Shown: positions 8,657-17,432, numbered from the stretch's first letter. The stretch: 64,000 nucleotides of DNA from Paenibacillus sp. FSL M7-0420 (GCF_038002345.1 NZ_JBBOCJ010000001.1:7192001-7256000), one strand, 5' to 3'. Program-made: numbers and translations. Notes: generated from the sequence alone by a model not told the origin.

Positions 8657-10900
8657 TTACACAATCTCTTTATTATAATGCCCTCTTGTGTCGGTTTCCG
8701 GATTAAAGACAGCATGATTCATTGAGCCATTTAATTTGCCTGAGGCCATATGAATGACTTCTACAACCTGCTCTTTAGATTCAACTGTGAAGTTTAACCG
8801 GAGCGCCTCGATTCCTTTGATATTCGGCAGCTCATCCAACAGATTAAGCGTCTTCCCGTTAAGAATAGTCGCTGTACAATCCTCATGGGAAAGGATCGGG
8901 AACGTTCCTTGCTCATCTTTTAACTCATAGCTTTTCGTTCTGCAAATTCTGCATTGATTCATTTTTCTCATTGGACAATATTTGGTGAACATCAACGGAG
9001 CCTTGCCATACACAATCATTTCCAGCGCAGGATAGCCGTCATTTTCTTCAACATAGGCATTCAATACATCTTCAATTTGACTCTTATTCATTTCATAAGA
9101 TAAAGTGACTCGCTTGGCACCTAATTTATAGAGTTCATAGCAGCTAGTAGCATTAATAACGTTTAGAGAATAGTCCGTAACAAACGGATTGGTGTCTCTA
9201 TAGTGATAAATGCCGCCATATCCGCCGATCAGCAGCTGCCCTTCTTGTTCCTTATAATCATTCTGATTTCTTCTAACCACATTGTCAAAATAGATCTCCT
9301 TAATTCCACAGCTCACGCAGGCATCATACTGTTCCTGATTCGTTACAGAGGCCGTAAGGTATGGCATTACAGGGGCAAAGCTGATTTTTTCTTTTGTAGA
9401 CACAGCCTTGGTTCTTTTCTGCTGGCTGTTAAGCTTCAAATCATATAAGCCCAGTACAATATCTCTTCTTGCTGCATTTAACAGTTTGGCTGGAATAAAC
9501 GCATTGCCTTCCTCATAATCGACATGATTAAGTTCAAATATTGTATCATTTAATCTGGAGAATTGCTTGATGACCTGGTCTTTGGTGGTTGGATTATTAA
9601 TGGCTTCGCCCAGTATTTCCTCACTTTCATAGGAATAATTAAAGCCTAAGCCCTCCGCCTCTATGACAAGCTTTGAACCTGGATATGCATATACTCTAAG
9701 ATCCAGGTCGAACCGCTTAAATTCTTTTTCCAGTGACGCTTCTAATTCCTTGTGGTAGAAATAATCCTTCGTTTTATAGACTACATCTCCCGTGGACATC
9801 TTTTCTTTGACTTTGATATAGCAGACATCATCTGCTGTGTTGATTAAGTCGCCGTCTTTGTTGTATAGCTTGGCAACCGTTAAATTAACATCTTCATTAT
9901 TATGGCTTATTCGAATGGTATCGTTCTGATTCAAAGTACGTGTAAGTGTGATTTCATACCTGTCCTTCTCAATCCTGCTAATGGTTCCAATCTCATAACC
10001 AAAGTGATTAGGTCTTGAGATGTTTGTAATATTCCTCCGGTCCTCGTGGAACAAATAGCCTTTGGTAAAGGTCCGATTGAATGTCTTCTTCAGATTTTCT
10101 TTATCTGCTTCGGTGATTTTATGATCTAAAGCCCTGCGATATTTGGATACCACATTCGCCACATACGTCGGCACTTTCATTCGGCCTTCTATTTTTAAAG
10201 AATCGATTTCTTTTAAATCGTCGATATAATCGATGGTGTTCAAGTCCTTAGTGGATAAAATATAGCTTTTGCCTAAAGATGTACCTGTTGTCTGATCAAT
10301 CAGATCATATTCCTTACGGCAGGAACCCACACATCTTCCGCGATTGGCGCACCGAAAGCCGCTTAGTCCTGACATTAGACAGTTTCCCGAATAAGATACA
10401 CATAACGCACCGTGAACGAAAATCTCTAAAGGGATGTCAGCTACTCTTTTGATCTCTTTGACTGTTTCAATCTTAACCTCACGGGACAGAACAACCCTTT
10501 TAGCACCAAGTTCTTTGAATAATAAAGTTCCGTCTACATCGTCTATTCCCATCTGGGTGGAACAATGTGCTTCCATATCATGAAAGTTTTTAACGATATA
10601 ATCGAAAGCCGTCAGGTCCTGGACGATAATGCCATCCACACCGATTTCATTTAATTCGCGGATCTGCGCTTTCATCTCTTCCACTTCGTTTTCGAACACG
10701 ATGGTATTCATGGCAACATAGATTTTAACGTCCCTCAGATGCGCATACGTAACAGCCTCTTTTAACGTTTCCAAGTCAAAATTAGATGAGTAGGCGCGTG
10801 CACCAAATTTTTGCATGCCTAAGTATACTGCATCACAACCATTAGATATTGCAGCTTTCAAAGCTTCCATATTTCCTGCTGGCGCTAATAATTCAGTCAT
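8657..10900 (-). CDS. Peptidase U32 family protein (RlhA-like), 747 aa
   Basis: This full-length U32 protein has an N-terminal TIM-barrel-like domain starting MTELLAPAGNMEALKAAI, the family core around residues 150-200 with HGALCVSYSGNC and several further cysteines (C-x6-C, then three more within 20 residues), a central DUF3656-like region and a C-terminal second barrel with KYCPMRKMNQCRIC. U32 proteins bind an iron-sulfur cluster through such cysteines. RlhA, the best studied relative, hydroxylates a cytidine of 23S rRNA; others act on tRNA or collagen-like substrates, so the old peptidase label may mislead. ATG at 10900 follows GGAGGT. Only 14 bases separate it from the response regulator, so they may be cotranscribed, which is an unusual partnership. 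Confidence 0.85.
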   Translation of the reverse strand: MTELLAPAGNMEALKAAISNGCDAVYLGMQKFGARAYSSNFDLETLKEAVTYAHLRDVKIYVAMNTIVFENEVEEMKAQIRELNEIGVDGIIVQDLTAFDYIVKNFHDMEAHCSTQMGIDDVDGTLLFKELGAKRVVLSREVKIETVKEIKRVADIPLEIFVHGALCVSYSGNCLMSGLSGFRCANRGRCVGSCRKEYDLIDQTTGTSLGKSYILSTKDLNTIDYIDDLKEIDSLKIEGRMKVPTYVANVVSKYRRALDHKITEADKENLKKTFNRTFTKGYLFHEDRRNITNISRPNHFGYEIGTISRIEKDRYEITLTRTLNQNDTIRISHNNEDVNLTVAKLYNKDGDLINTADDVCYIKVKEKMSTGDVVYKTKDYFYHKELEASLEKEFKRFDLDLRVYAYPGSKLVIEAEGLGFNYSYESEEILGEAINNPTTKDQVIKQFSRLNDTIFELNHVDYEEGNAFIPAKLLNAARRDIVLGLYDLKLNSQQKRTKAVSTKEKISFAPVMPYLTASVTNQEQYDACVSCGIKEIYFDNVVRRNQNDYKEQEGQLLIGGYGGIYHYRDTNPFVTDYSLNVINATSCYELYKLGAKRVTLSYEMNKSQIEDVLNAYVEENDGYPALEMIVYGKAPLMFTKYCPMRKMNQCRICRTKSYELKDEQGTFPILSHEDCTATILNGKTLNLLDELPNIKGIEALRLNFTVESKEQVVEVIHMASGKLNGSMNHAVFNPETDTRGHYNKEIV

Positions 10901-10985
10901 AAATGATCCTTACCTCCTACTTCAAATAACCGCTCAAAATCAGCACCATTAATCATAGAATATGAACTACACTTAAGCTACGGCA

Positions 10986-11020
10986 AATAGCACAAGCGAG
11001 TGGCTTGTGCTTTTGTTTCT
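10986..11020 (+). terminator. Hairpin repeat, copy A, with T-rich tail on the plus strand
   Basis: AGCACAAGC (10989-10997) pairs perfectly with GCTTGTGCT (11003-11011) and is followed by TTTGTTTCTT. It looks like a terminator, but no plus-strand gene ends here. Similar hairpins occur at 20276 and 29045. Confidence 0.55.
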
Positions 11021-11048
11021 TGCGGGGCTTATTTATTGAGCTGCTTGG

Positions 11049-11440
11049 TTAATTTATAAATTCTTCTACTCTGTCTCTTTTGGTGTACATGTCGTACCAA
11101 ATATCAGCGATTTTGTCTTGAACTCCTGAATTCGGCTGCATCCAGATTCCGATCGAAAGGTGACCCGCATACACACCTTTGTCCGCTAATTCGCTGTTCA
11201 AATTAAAGATATTATTACGAAGTCCTGAGATTGCAATTCCGACATTCCCCGTCCTTGGAACTGGGTGGACTGATGCACCTCCAGTTGTAAATAACAGGGC
11301 ACCGCTTTGCTTATCCAGCATTTCCGGCAGCACTTGCCGGACACTGGATAAGTGTTGGCGCTACTGTGTTGATGCAATAAATCCGTACTTCTCTTTAATA
11401 GCGGCGAAGGCCCTGATGACCCTTGACGTTCACTTATTTC
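11049..11440 (-). pseudogene. Decayed short-chain dehydrogenase/reductase
   Basis: The minus strand between about 11440 and 11049 reads as the middle and end of an SDR oxidoreductase: AAIKEKYG, then an in-frame TAG, then SSVRQVLPEMLDKQSG, GGASVHPVPRTG and a C-terminal tail ending VEEFIN. The N-terminal Rossmann motif (TGxxxGxG) is missing, and material that normally lies between the KYG and SSVRQVLPEML segments appears deleted. No start codon with a ribosome-binding site precedes the remnant. HxlR regulators such as the one encoded just upstream often control SDR or DoxX genes, so this was probably once a regulated partner. Confidence 0.7.
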
Positions 11441-11470
11441 TTTATACATTTGATGATCATCGTTGGACGA

Positions 11471-11791
11471 CTATTTCTTATTCATATGTTCAATATGGGA
11501 AATTGCCCAATCGTTTAACACCTGTAGCACCGTACTCAGACCTTTGCCGTACTCCGAGATCGAATATTCTACCTTCGGAGGAATTTGGTTGTAGACCTCG
11601 CGATGAACGATATCGTTATATTCAAGTTCTCTTAGTTGTTGGGTAAGCATCCTCTTGTTTATGTCCGGTATTGCCTTTTGAAGCTCACCGAATCTCATTG
11701 TGCCGTTTGAAATAAGCTGAAGCAGGATGACCGCTTTCCATTTCCCCGCTAGAATATCCAGCGCCGATTCAAACTTACAATATGATTTCAT
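11471..11791 (-). CDS. HxlR-family winged-helix regulator
   Basis: This 106-residue DNA-binding protein has the HxlR signature: CKFESALDILAGKWKAVILLQL, then MRFGELQKAIPDINKRMLTQQLRELE in the recognition region and KVEYSISEYGKGL in the wing. Such regulators sense thiols, quinones or aldehydes, or act as simple repressors of a divergent gene. ATG at 11791 follows AAGGGTGG; the longer frame to 11902 would run into the promoter of the divergent DoxX gene and was not used. It is divergent from DoxX and directly upstream of a decayed SDR gene. Confidence 0.85.
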   Translation of the reverse strand: MKSYCKFESALDILAGKWKAVILLQLISNGTMRFGELQKAIPDINKRMLTQQLRELEYNDIVHREVYNQIPPKVEYSISEYGKGLSTVLQVLNDWAISHIEHMNKK

Positions 11792-11822
11792 TGTCCGCAC
11801 CACCCTTTGCTTCAATACGGTT

Positions 11823-11851
11823 ACTTTTTGTTTACTATGTTTAGTTAAAGT
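11823..11851. promoter_or_regulatory. Candidate HxlR operator
   Basis: An imperfect dyad with outer arms ACTTT and AAAGT and inner ACTA/TAGT lies in the 140-bp divergent HxlR/DoxX region, where an autoregulatory site would be expected. The dyad is AT-rich and imperfect, so the call is weak. Confidence 0.3.
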
Positions 11852-11931
11852 GCCTACTTCCGTGAGCTGCCTCTTAGGGACTATTATACCTGTAGCGGGC
11901 AACGAATAAATACTCAGGAGGAGTCATAGTC

Positions 11932-12297
11932 ATGAATATCGCGTTATGGGTCGTGCAGGTTATTACGGCAATCGGTTTTGTATACTCAGGTGGGTTAAAG
12001 GCATTCCAGTATGAGAAAGCCAAAGCGTCCTGGGGATGGGTAAAAGACGTTCCACAGGTGCTTGTGGTTCTTATCGGGCTAGCCGAATTATTGGGGGCAC
12101 TTGGAATCATATTGCCTTACGCCACCAAAATCGCACCTGTGCTAACGCCAATTGCCGCAACGGGACTGGCCGTGATCGTTCTTTGCGGGGCACTTTTCCA
12201 TGTTAGCCGTAAGGAATACCGGGAACTCGGAGTGAACATCGTCTTCATCGCGTTAGCTGTAATAATTGCGGTTACCCGCTACAGCACCGCCACTTAG
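11932..12297 (+). CDS. DoxX-like membrane protein
   Basis: This 121-residue protein has four hydrophobic helices (about 5-22, 45-65, 72-90, 97-117). The opening WVVQVITAIGFVYSGGLKAFQYEKA and AELLGALGIILPYAT are typical of DoxX/DUF4870-like four-helix membrane proteins, which associate with thiol or quinone redox systems and are often controlled by HxlR or MarR regulators. ATG at 11932 follows GGAGGAG at good spacing. It is divergent from the HxlR gene and probably regulated by it. The substrate or redox partner is unknown. Confidence 0.8.
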   Translation: MNIALWVVQVITAIGFVYSGGLKAFQYEKAKASWGWVKDVPQVLVVLIGLAELLGALGIILPYATKIAPVLTPIAATGLAVIVLCGALFHVSRKEYRELGVNIVFIALAVIIAVTRYSTAT

Positions 12298-12355
12298 CTT
12301 AATAAGAACTCTTTTGTACCTTATCAACGTTAACACCTAGAGGTGAAGTGAGATT

Positions 12356-13357
12356 ATGTTTTTACAAAAAGAAATAGTACATACCAAAAACGATAAATAT
12401 TTGGCGCTTACTAACCATGTAATTAGAGCTAAGAACCAAATTTCCTGCTCCGCAGCCGCTACAATTATCATCCATAATGACACCATTGTTAATGAAAGCT
12501 ACTTTGGCTCATATGAGTATAATTCAAAGATACAATCAGTGATGCCCTCAACCCGATTTAATGTTGCTTCAGTAAGAAAGTCATACATTGGCTTTGCGAT
12601 CAGCTTGGCCTTATACCAAAATAAACTTTCAAGCATTGATGATTATATTTCAGAATACTTAGAAGATCTAAACCTAGCTGCTGTAGAAGGGGTTAGAATA
12701 AGACATTTATTAACACATACTCATGGACTCAAAAATAATCAAGAGAAACTCTTCCCGCCGGGATCGAATTGGAATTATAACAATATAGGAATCAATATGC
12801 TCATTAGATTAATACGGAAATTATTTGAAGCGCCCCTGTCAGGGGTCATGCAACAATATGTTTTCAAACCCTGCAATTTCATTGAGACAGGTTGGTGTAA
12901 GAATAGAGATGACAATTTAGTATGGTTAAATGAAGAATATGCTGATGAACAAGGGGGAGAAGCCAATCTTTTTGTAAGTGCCCGTGAATTGGCATTGTGG
13001 GGTTATCTTCACCTGAACCGTGGACTCGTCAATGGACAACAGCTTGTTCCGAAAGAGGTTATAGAACAAGCTACAACCAATCAGAGCCCAGCAAATCTTG
13101 ATGATACTTTGCCTAGAAATGGCTTCGCTTGGTGGGTTCAGGATAAGCCTAGAGCTATTTCTGAAATAGGAAATACACTCCCACCAGGGTCCTATCAAAT
13201 GCTGGGACTAACTGGCTGTGCCTGTTTGGTTATTCCTGAACATCGGCTAGTCGCGGTTAGAATGTATAACCAAGCAGGTTCAAATCCACCGGGGTACGAC
13301 TACTTGGAGGATATTAAAGCATTTGGAGACAAAGTCTTATCGTGTACTTTGAACTAA
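12356..13357 (+). CDS. Beta-lactamase-like serine hydrolase (class C / PBP fold), cytoplasmic
   Basis: This 333-residue protein is a beta-lactamase/transpeptidase-fold hydrolase. The nucleophile motif is SVRK (Ser72-Lys75), the second motif is YNN (Tyr141, Asn143), and HTHGL follows the family's usual position before it. Near the C-terminus LTGCACLVI occupies the position of the third motif but lacks the KTG or HxG pattern. No signal peptide or membrane segment is present, so it is unlikely to protect against beta-lactams outside the cell; esterase or peptidase activity is more probable. ATG at 12356 follows GAGGTGA. Neighbouring genes give no pathway. Confidence 0.8.
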   Translation: MFLQKEIVHTKNDKYLALTNHVIRAKNQISCSAAATIIIHNDTIVNESYFGSYEYNSKIQSVMPSTRFNVASVRKSYIGFAISLALYQNKLSSIDDYISEYLEDLNLAAVEGVRIRHLLTHTHGLKNNQEKLFPPGSNWNYNNIGINMLIRLIRKLFEAPLSGVMQQYVFKPCNFIETGWCKNRDDNLVWLNEEYADEQGGEANLFVSARELALWGYLHLNRGLVNGQQLVPKEVIEQATTNQSPANLDDTLPRNGFAWWVQDKPRAISEIGNTLPPGSYQMLGLTGCACLVIPEHRLVAVRMYNQAGSNPPGYDYLEDIKAFGDKVLSCTLN

Positions 13358-13563
13358 TTATTAATTCCGCTTATTGCTTTAGCAATAACCCCGCGTTGTA
13401 CATGCGATGCCGAGACGACGCCTATCCAATAGGAACGCAGATGGAGAACCGTATTTCGAATAAGTTGTTCAAGACTTGAGCCAGCCAATTCTTGAATATT
13501 ACCGCTGACCGCTTCCTCAAAATTACACAACGTTTCTTTCGTATTCATTGCTGAACCCAGCAT
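13354..13563 (-). pseudogene. Possible gene fragment, 69 codons
   Basis: An open frame on the minus strand (start at ATG 13563 or 13548) gives a mixed alpha-helical sequence with apparently coding codon use, including NTKETLCNFEEAVSGN. There is no clear ribosome-binding site, no family I recognise, and it overlaps the stop of the serine hydrolase gene by four bases. It is listed because it could be the end of a decayed gene; it may equally be chance. Confidence 0.2.
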
Positions 13564-13631
13564 AGAACAACGCTCAGACTATAAAATAATTCAATTAGTC
13601 TATAATAGTTAGGTAAAGGAGTGAAAATTAA

Positions 13632-14474
13632 ATGATAAAATCATTTTTAATGTTGGGTCAATCTAATATGGCAGGCCGTGGATTCTTGCATGAAGTCGAC
13701 CCTATATATAATGAAAAAATAAAAATGCTGCGTAACGGACAGTGGCAGATGATGACAGAGCCGATTAATTATGACCGTCCGGTTTCCGGAGTAAGCCTGG
13801 CGGCGTCTTTCGCCGATGCCTGGTCGAAAGCGAATTCTGACGAAGAAATTGGTTTGATTCCTTGTGCAGAAGGTGGCAGCTCTTTGAATGATTGGCATCC
13901 GGAGGGCATTCTTTTTCAGCATGCTTTGTCCGAAGCCCGCTTCGCCTTGCGGTCCAGTCAGATCTGCGGAATTCTTTGGCACCAGGGTGAGAGCAACAGT
14001 TATCATTCGCTGCATGAAACGTATTACGAGAAGTTAACCCTTATCATCGAGACCCTAAGAAATGAATTGAATCTTGATGAGGTGCCGTTAATTATTGGCG
14101 GACTTGGTGATTTCCTTGGGAAGACTGGTTTTGGACAACAAGCGACAGAGTATAGACAGGTCAATGAACAATTGTTGCGCTTTGCTAACGAACAGCAAAA
14201 TTGTTATTTTGTAACGGCAGCAGAGTTGACCGCGAATCCTGATGGCATTCATATGAACGCAGTCTCGCAACGCAAATTCGGCTACCGCTATTTCGAAGCT
14301 TATTCGAACAAGTGTCATGTCCTGGAGCCCCTCCAGGGGGAGGAGCAGTCACTGAAAGTGAAGCGCGACTATTCGAAAACAGAACAAATCTACCTTCACA
14401 GCATGGATTTGGCTTTGGGTAAAATCACTTACGCCGAATTCGAGGCGCAGATGGTGAAGGTTATGAAGCTTTGA
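13632..14474 (+). CDS. Sialate O-acetylesterase-like SGNH hydrolase
   Basis: This 280-residue protein carries the SASA/DUF303 acetylesterase motifs: LMLGQSNMAGRG with nucleophile Ser11, WHQGESN near residues 116-122, and DGIH (Asp204, His207) completing the triad. Members remove acetyl groups from sialic acids, xylan or other carbohydrates. There is no signal peptide, so it acts in the cytoplasm, probably on imported oligosaccharides. The last 60 residues are an added helical tail outside the hydrolase core. ATG at 13632 follows AAAGGAGTG. It is a single-gene unit closed by the hairpin at 14505-14540. Confidence 0.85.
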   Translation: MIKSFLMLGQSNMAGRGFLHEVDPIYNEKIKMLRNGQWQMMTEPINYDRPVSGVSLAASFADAWSKANSDEEIGLIPCAEGGSSLNDWHPEGILFQHALSEARFALRSSQICGILWHQGESNSYHSLHETYYEKLTLIIETLRNELNLDEVPLIIGGLGDFLGKTGFGQQATEYRQVNEQLLRFANEQQNCYFVTAAELTANPDGIHMNAVSQRKFGYRYFEAYSNKCHVLEPLQGEEQSLKVKRDYSKTEQIYLHSMDLALGKITYAEFEAQMVKVMKL

Positions 14475-14504
14475 TCCCTTAAGCTTAACGGGTCTATCGG
14501 GAAA

Positions 14505-14540
14505 ACAAAGGGCGGCCCGGAAGGCCGCCACTGTTGTTTA
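14505..14540 (+). terminator. Terminator of the esterase gene
   Basis: GGCGGCC (14511-14517) pairs with GGCCGCC (14523-14529) and is followed by a short T-rich tail, 30 bases after the esterase stop. Confidence 0.7.
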
Positions 14541-14569
14541 TATTATGAATAGATAGGCTTGATTCATAA

Positions 14570-14760
14570 TGATTCTTTATAATAATTCCTTCAGTACATT
14601 TTTAGCCACACGTACCTTCTCCTCGGCGTTCTATAATCGGAATAGCGGGAGATATTCGCTTTTTCCATCATTGTTGCAAATCGTTTTTCAAACTGTGGTG
14701 CATCACGCATCATATACTTGAAATTCATCACCCAGAGCTTCATCAAATAATGCTATTGTA
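14570..14760 (-). pseudogene. Decayed gene remnant
   Basis: The 330-base stretch between the esterase and Lrp genes holds no intact gene. On the minus strand, three short coding-like pieces in different frames follow one another: ALFDEALGDEFQVYDA, then MMRDAPQFEKRFATMMEKAN, then NAEEKVRVAKNVLKELL ending in a stop. They read as one helical protein broken by frameshifts. I cannot name the family. Confidence 0.45.
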
Positions 14761-14802
14761 ACATACCATCTTTGCTGGGGAACAAGCTGCGCACGTAACA
14801 GG

Positions 14803-15225
14803 TTAGAGCAAAATCCTGTTTTCCAATATATTTTTCAAACTGATATGAGACTTTGAAGGTCCGAACTTTATAAGGTAATCTTGAAATTCGGCAAGTTCCT
14901 CAATAGATGCGGTTTGTACCTTAATGAGATAATTGTATTCCCCACTAATGCGAAATAAATCAGTTACTTCCATAGCATTCTTACAAAAATCAGTGATCTC
15001 TTGGCAATGTTCTGTTTTTAATAGAATAAAAGTGGTCGTACCCCGATTCAGATCCCGTAAATTAAAAACTGTGTTATACCCAGAAATGATGTTTTTTTCT
15101 TCTAACTTGATCATTCTTTCTTTAACGGATGGTTGCGACATCGAAACCTCTTTGCTGATTTGAGAAATGGATATTCGCGCATTGTACTGAAGTAATGCCA
15201 TGATCTTTTTATCAATGTCATCCAT
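14803..15225 (-). CDS. Lrp/AsnC-family transcriptional regulator
   Basis: This 140-residue regulator has the N-terminal Lrp helix-turn-helix (DIDKKIMALLQYNARISISQ, then MSQPSVKERMIKLEEKNII) and a C-terminal RAM ligand-binding domain (about 65-140) with the ISGEYNYLIKV strand. Lrp-type proteins form octamers and respond to amino acids. ATG at 15225 was preferred to the TTG at 15237, although neither has a strong ribosome-binding site. It is divergent from the VOC-family gene across about 170 bp, and that gene is a probable target. Confidence 0.85.
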   Translation of the reverse strand: MDDIDKKIMALLQYNARISISQISKEVSMSQPSVKERMIKLEEKNIISGYNTVFNLRDLNRGTTTFILLKTEHCQEITDFCKNAMEVTDLFRISGEYNYLIKVQTASIEELAEFQDYLIKFGPSKSHISLKNILENRILL

Positions 15226-15395
15226 AAGATGTTCCAAATCAAGAACCCCCTGAACCTATTTAATAAAATAAACCCATTTAACTAAAACACCTTGTATTCA
15301 ATAACCATATTACTATAAAACCCTTATCTTTTGTATGTATCTCACATTTTAATATAACTATAATAAACATATATTATTTAAGGGAGCGATTTTAG

Positions 15396-15860
15396 ATGAG
15401 CGTAAAAGGCCTTTCACATGTAGCGATCCAAGCCAGAGATTATAAAGAAACTATTACATTCTATATTGAAGTTCTAGGGTTCAAGTTAGGGCATCATTGG
15501 AGTCTACCACTATTTCAAATCAAAGAAGCTTCCATGCTGATTTCACCTGACCAAAGAACCTGCATTGAGATCTTTGATAACGATGCAGTCATCCCAGCTC
15601 AAGGGAAGAAAGCATCTTCCGAAGAAGATATAGCTCACGGAGCGTTATTACATTTTGCCTTCTATGTAGATAATGTAGATGAAATGTATCAAAAAGCCCT
15701 TGCTCATGGAGCAAAGGCTTTTATAGAACCGGATAACCTTTCTCTCGGCGAACCGCCTCTTCTGATAAAGAACGCGATCATTCACAGTCCCAACGGAGAG
15801 ATTATCGAATTAATTGAAGATGTTGATTTTGATATGTCCAACAAAAACCAAGTAAATTAA
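15396..15860 (+). CDS. VOC-family (glyoxalase/bleomycin resistance-like) protein
   Basis: This 154-residue protein has two beta-alpha-beta-beta-beta repeats of the vicinal oxygen chelate fold: KGLSHVAIQARDYKETITFYI with metal ligand His8, then ALLHFAFYVDNVDEMYQKA with a second His, and GEIIELIED at the end with a Glu. This arrangement suits a divalent metal site. VOC members include glyoxalases, extradiol dioxygenases and antibiotic-binding proteins; the substrate cannot be told here. ATG at 15396 follows AAGGGAG. It is divergent from an Lrp-type regulator. The first 17-bp rlmH-like repeat begins 23 bases after its stop. Confidence 0.8.
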   Translation: MSVKGLSHVAIQARDYKETITFYIEVLGFKLGHHWSLPLFQIKEASMLISPDQRTCIEIFDNDAVIPAQGKKASSEEDIAHGALLHFAFYVDNVDEMYQKALAHGAKAFIEPDNLSLGEPPLLIKNAIIHSPNGEIIELIEDVDFDMSNKNQVN

Positions 15861-15882
15861 GCTTTTCAGAAAAAACTTGCCC

Positions 15883-15899
15883 CTACTTATGATACGGTT
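15883..15899. repeat. 17-bp rlmH-end repeat, copy 1 (candidate att site)
   Basis: CTACTTATGATACGGTT is identical to the 3' end of rlmH (24496-24512) and to copy 2 (20551-20567), all in the same orientation. Read on the minus strand it encodes the rlmH C-terminus GEPYHK followed by TAG. The flanking bases TTCACCGGAA differ from rlmH but resemble copy 2. Confidence 0.7.
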
Positions 15900-15929
15900 C
15901 ACCGGAATGTTCCTTAAACTATGGTGCCT

Positions 15930-16796
15930 CTACCGGAAATTGTCTACACTCTCATGCAGAAAATCTTCCAGCTTGCGCGGCCCTCTGCCAAGCAAGCGCT
16001 GCACAGTGTCATTTGGACGTTCTGGAACCACCGTAGCCATGGATTGAATTTCCACCACGTGGTTCGCAAGCCAAGGAGGCATATGCCCGTGTTCGATAAG
16101 ATTACGGAGTAGCTCTTGGGGTTCCATGTTGATGTAACTTATTGGCCGATTAAGCAGGACGGATAGCCGGTCCGCGATCTGAGGATAGCTGAGAATCTCT
16201 GAACCCGTAAGCGTATATATTTGGCCTGATACCTCAGGGTTGGTTAGGGCTTCTGCAGCAACATCTGCGATATCCCGGCAGTCAATGTAGTTACACGGTG
16301 AATTGCCCATGGAGCCGAAGAAAGCATTTTGGGTTGTAATCGTTGGTACAAAGCGCATGATGTTTTGCATGAACGCATAAGGGCGCAACACGGTGTGGGT
16401 GAGACCTGATTCCCTCAGCACTTTCTCGATTTCCTGATGCCAGCCCGCGACTGCGACGGGAGAGCTCTGCTCAAAGGCAGGGCTGGATATTTTCACGATG
16501 TGTTTGATTCCAGATTCGCCTGCAATCTGAATGATTGAAGTTTCCAATTCGATTTGTCTTGGACTGTTGGACATGGCGAGGAAGAGCTGGCTGGCACCTG
16601 TAAATGCGCGGCGCAGCGATTCGGGGTCGGCAGCATCTGCCGATGCGACCTCGATAGTCGACCGGCCTTTTTCTCCGATCTGATGACGCAATTTCTCTGG
16701 GTCTCTGCTCAGAGCCCTGACGGGCACGCCAAGATCAACCAATCGTTCCACCAGCGCACTGCCTATCGTACCTGTTGCTCCCATAATAACTATCAT
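15930..16796 (-). CDS. NmrA-like NAD(P)-binding protein
   Basis: This 288-residue atypical SDR begins MIVIMGATGTIGSALVERLV, the NAD(P)-binding GxxGxxG loop of NmrA/HSCARG and azoreductase-like proteins. There is no SDR catalytic YxxxK where classical enzymes have it. Members act as redox-sensing regulators or as quinone or azo reductases. The C-terminal half (about 160-288) resembles the substrate lobe of this group. Its ATG overlaps the stop of the upstream membrane protein gene by four bases, so the pair is translationally coupled. A MarR-type operator lies before the pair, suggesting inducible expression. Confidence 0.82.
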   Translation of the reverse strand: MIVIMGATGTIGSALVERLVDLGVPVRALSRDPEKLRHQIGEKGRSTIEVASADAADPESLRRAFTGASQLFLAMSNSPRQIELETSIIQIAGESGIKHIVKISSPAFEQSSPVAVAGWHQEIEKVLRESGLTHTVLRPYAFMQNIMRFVPTITTQNAFFGSMGNSPCNYIDCRDIADVAAEALTNPEVSGQIYTLTGSEILSYPQIADRLSVLLNRPISYINMEPQELLRNLIEHGHMPPWLANHVVEIQSMATVVPERPNDTVQRLLGRGPRKLEDFLHESVDNFR

Positions 16797-17302
16797 TTTT
16801 CTCTTCTCCTTTTGGATAAAAAATTATTTGTGACGGCCAGACGCCACCGCCATGTCACTATCGTGCTTGCTATGAATCCGGACAACGGGAAATCGGTCCA
16901 GACGCGATCGACCCAGGCCAAGTGATGGCCAGGCATCATAAGTTCTAGTACACCAGATATCACCCATGCCACGCATAGGCCACACAAGGACCCGGCTAAT
17001 GCGAACCCTCCTAGCACAACCAAGTGAGGTGCACCTATGACCCATCGCATATGGCCCACTCGGCTGCGCAACAAAAGGCCCAGCATCAAGGCCATGAAGG
17101 CCGATGCACCGCCGATTGTGGTCAATGCCCCTATCTGAAGCCCCCTATCAGCAGTAACCAATCCCCCAATACCTGCCATGATGGCAGGAGCGACATAGGC
17201 CATTACAACTTCACGCCATAGTACAAAGGCCTTTTTTCTGGAACCCACAGTCTTGATACCATGAACATCATCTGTCTGATTCGGGTATTTCATCTGGTTC
17301 AT
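16793..17302 (-). CDS. Hypothetical four-helix membrane protein
   Basis: This 169-residue protein has a charged N-terminus of about 30 residues and then four membrane helices (about 32-52, 59-80, 92-118, 138-158). I do not recognise the family. The general look resembles small DUF4267- or DoxX-like proteins found with oxidoreductases. ATG at 17302 follows AAGGGAG and is preferred to the upstream ATG at 17332. It is coupled to the NmrA-like gene by a four-base overlap. The promoter region contains an inverted repeat that recurs in front of the MarR gene, so MarR probably controls both units. Confidence 0.6.
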   Translation of the reverse strand: MNQMKYPNQTDDVHGIKTVGSRKKAFVLWREVVMAYVAPAIMAGIGGLVTADRGLQIGALTTIGGASAFMALMLGLLLRSRVGHMRWVIGAPHLVVLGGFALAGSLCGLCVAWVISGVLELMMPGHHLAWVDRVWTDFPLSGFIASTIVTWRWRLAVTNNFLSKRRREK

Positions 17303-17360
17303 TTCGTTGCTCCCTTCTTTCTTAGAGATCATTCAATCAACGATACTTTCAGCGAAATAT

Positions 17361-17376
17361 AATTAGGAGCCTAACT
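17361..17376. promoter_or_regulatory. Candidate MarR operator, site 1
   Basis: AATTAGGAGCCTAACT is a near-perfect dyad (AGTTAGG/CCTAATT around two central bases). It matches site 2 (17985-18000) at 13 of 16 positions and lies about 60 bases upstream of the membrane protein start, near an AT-rich TATATAG stretch that could be its -10 box. Confidence 0.5.
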
Positions 17377-17432
17377 ATATAGGAGTAAAAATAGGCTAGC
17401 ATTACTAGCCCATTCTACTCATTACTGATGTT

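Noticed and set aside
11179..11646. 155-codon plus-strand frame
   Set aside because: It runs antisense to the SDR remnant and the HxlR gene, both better supported.
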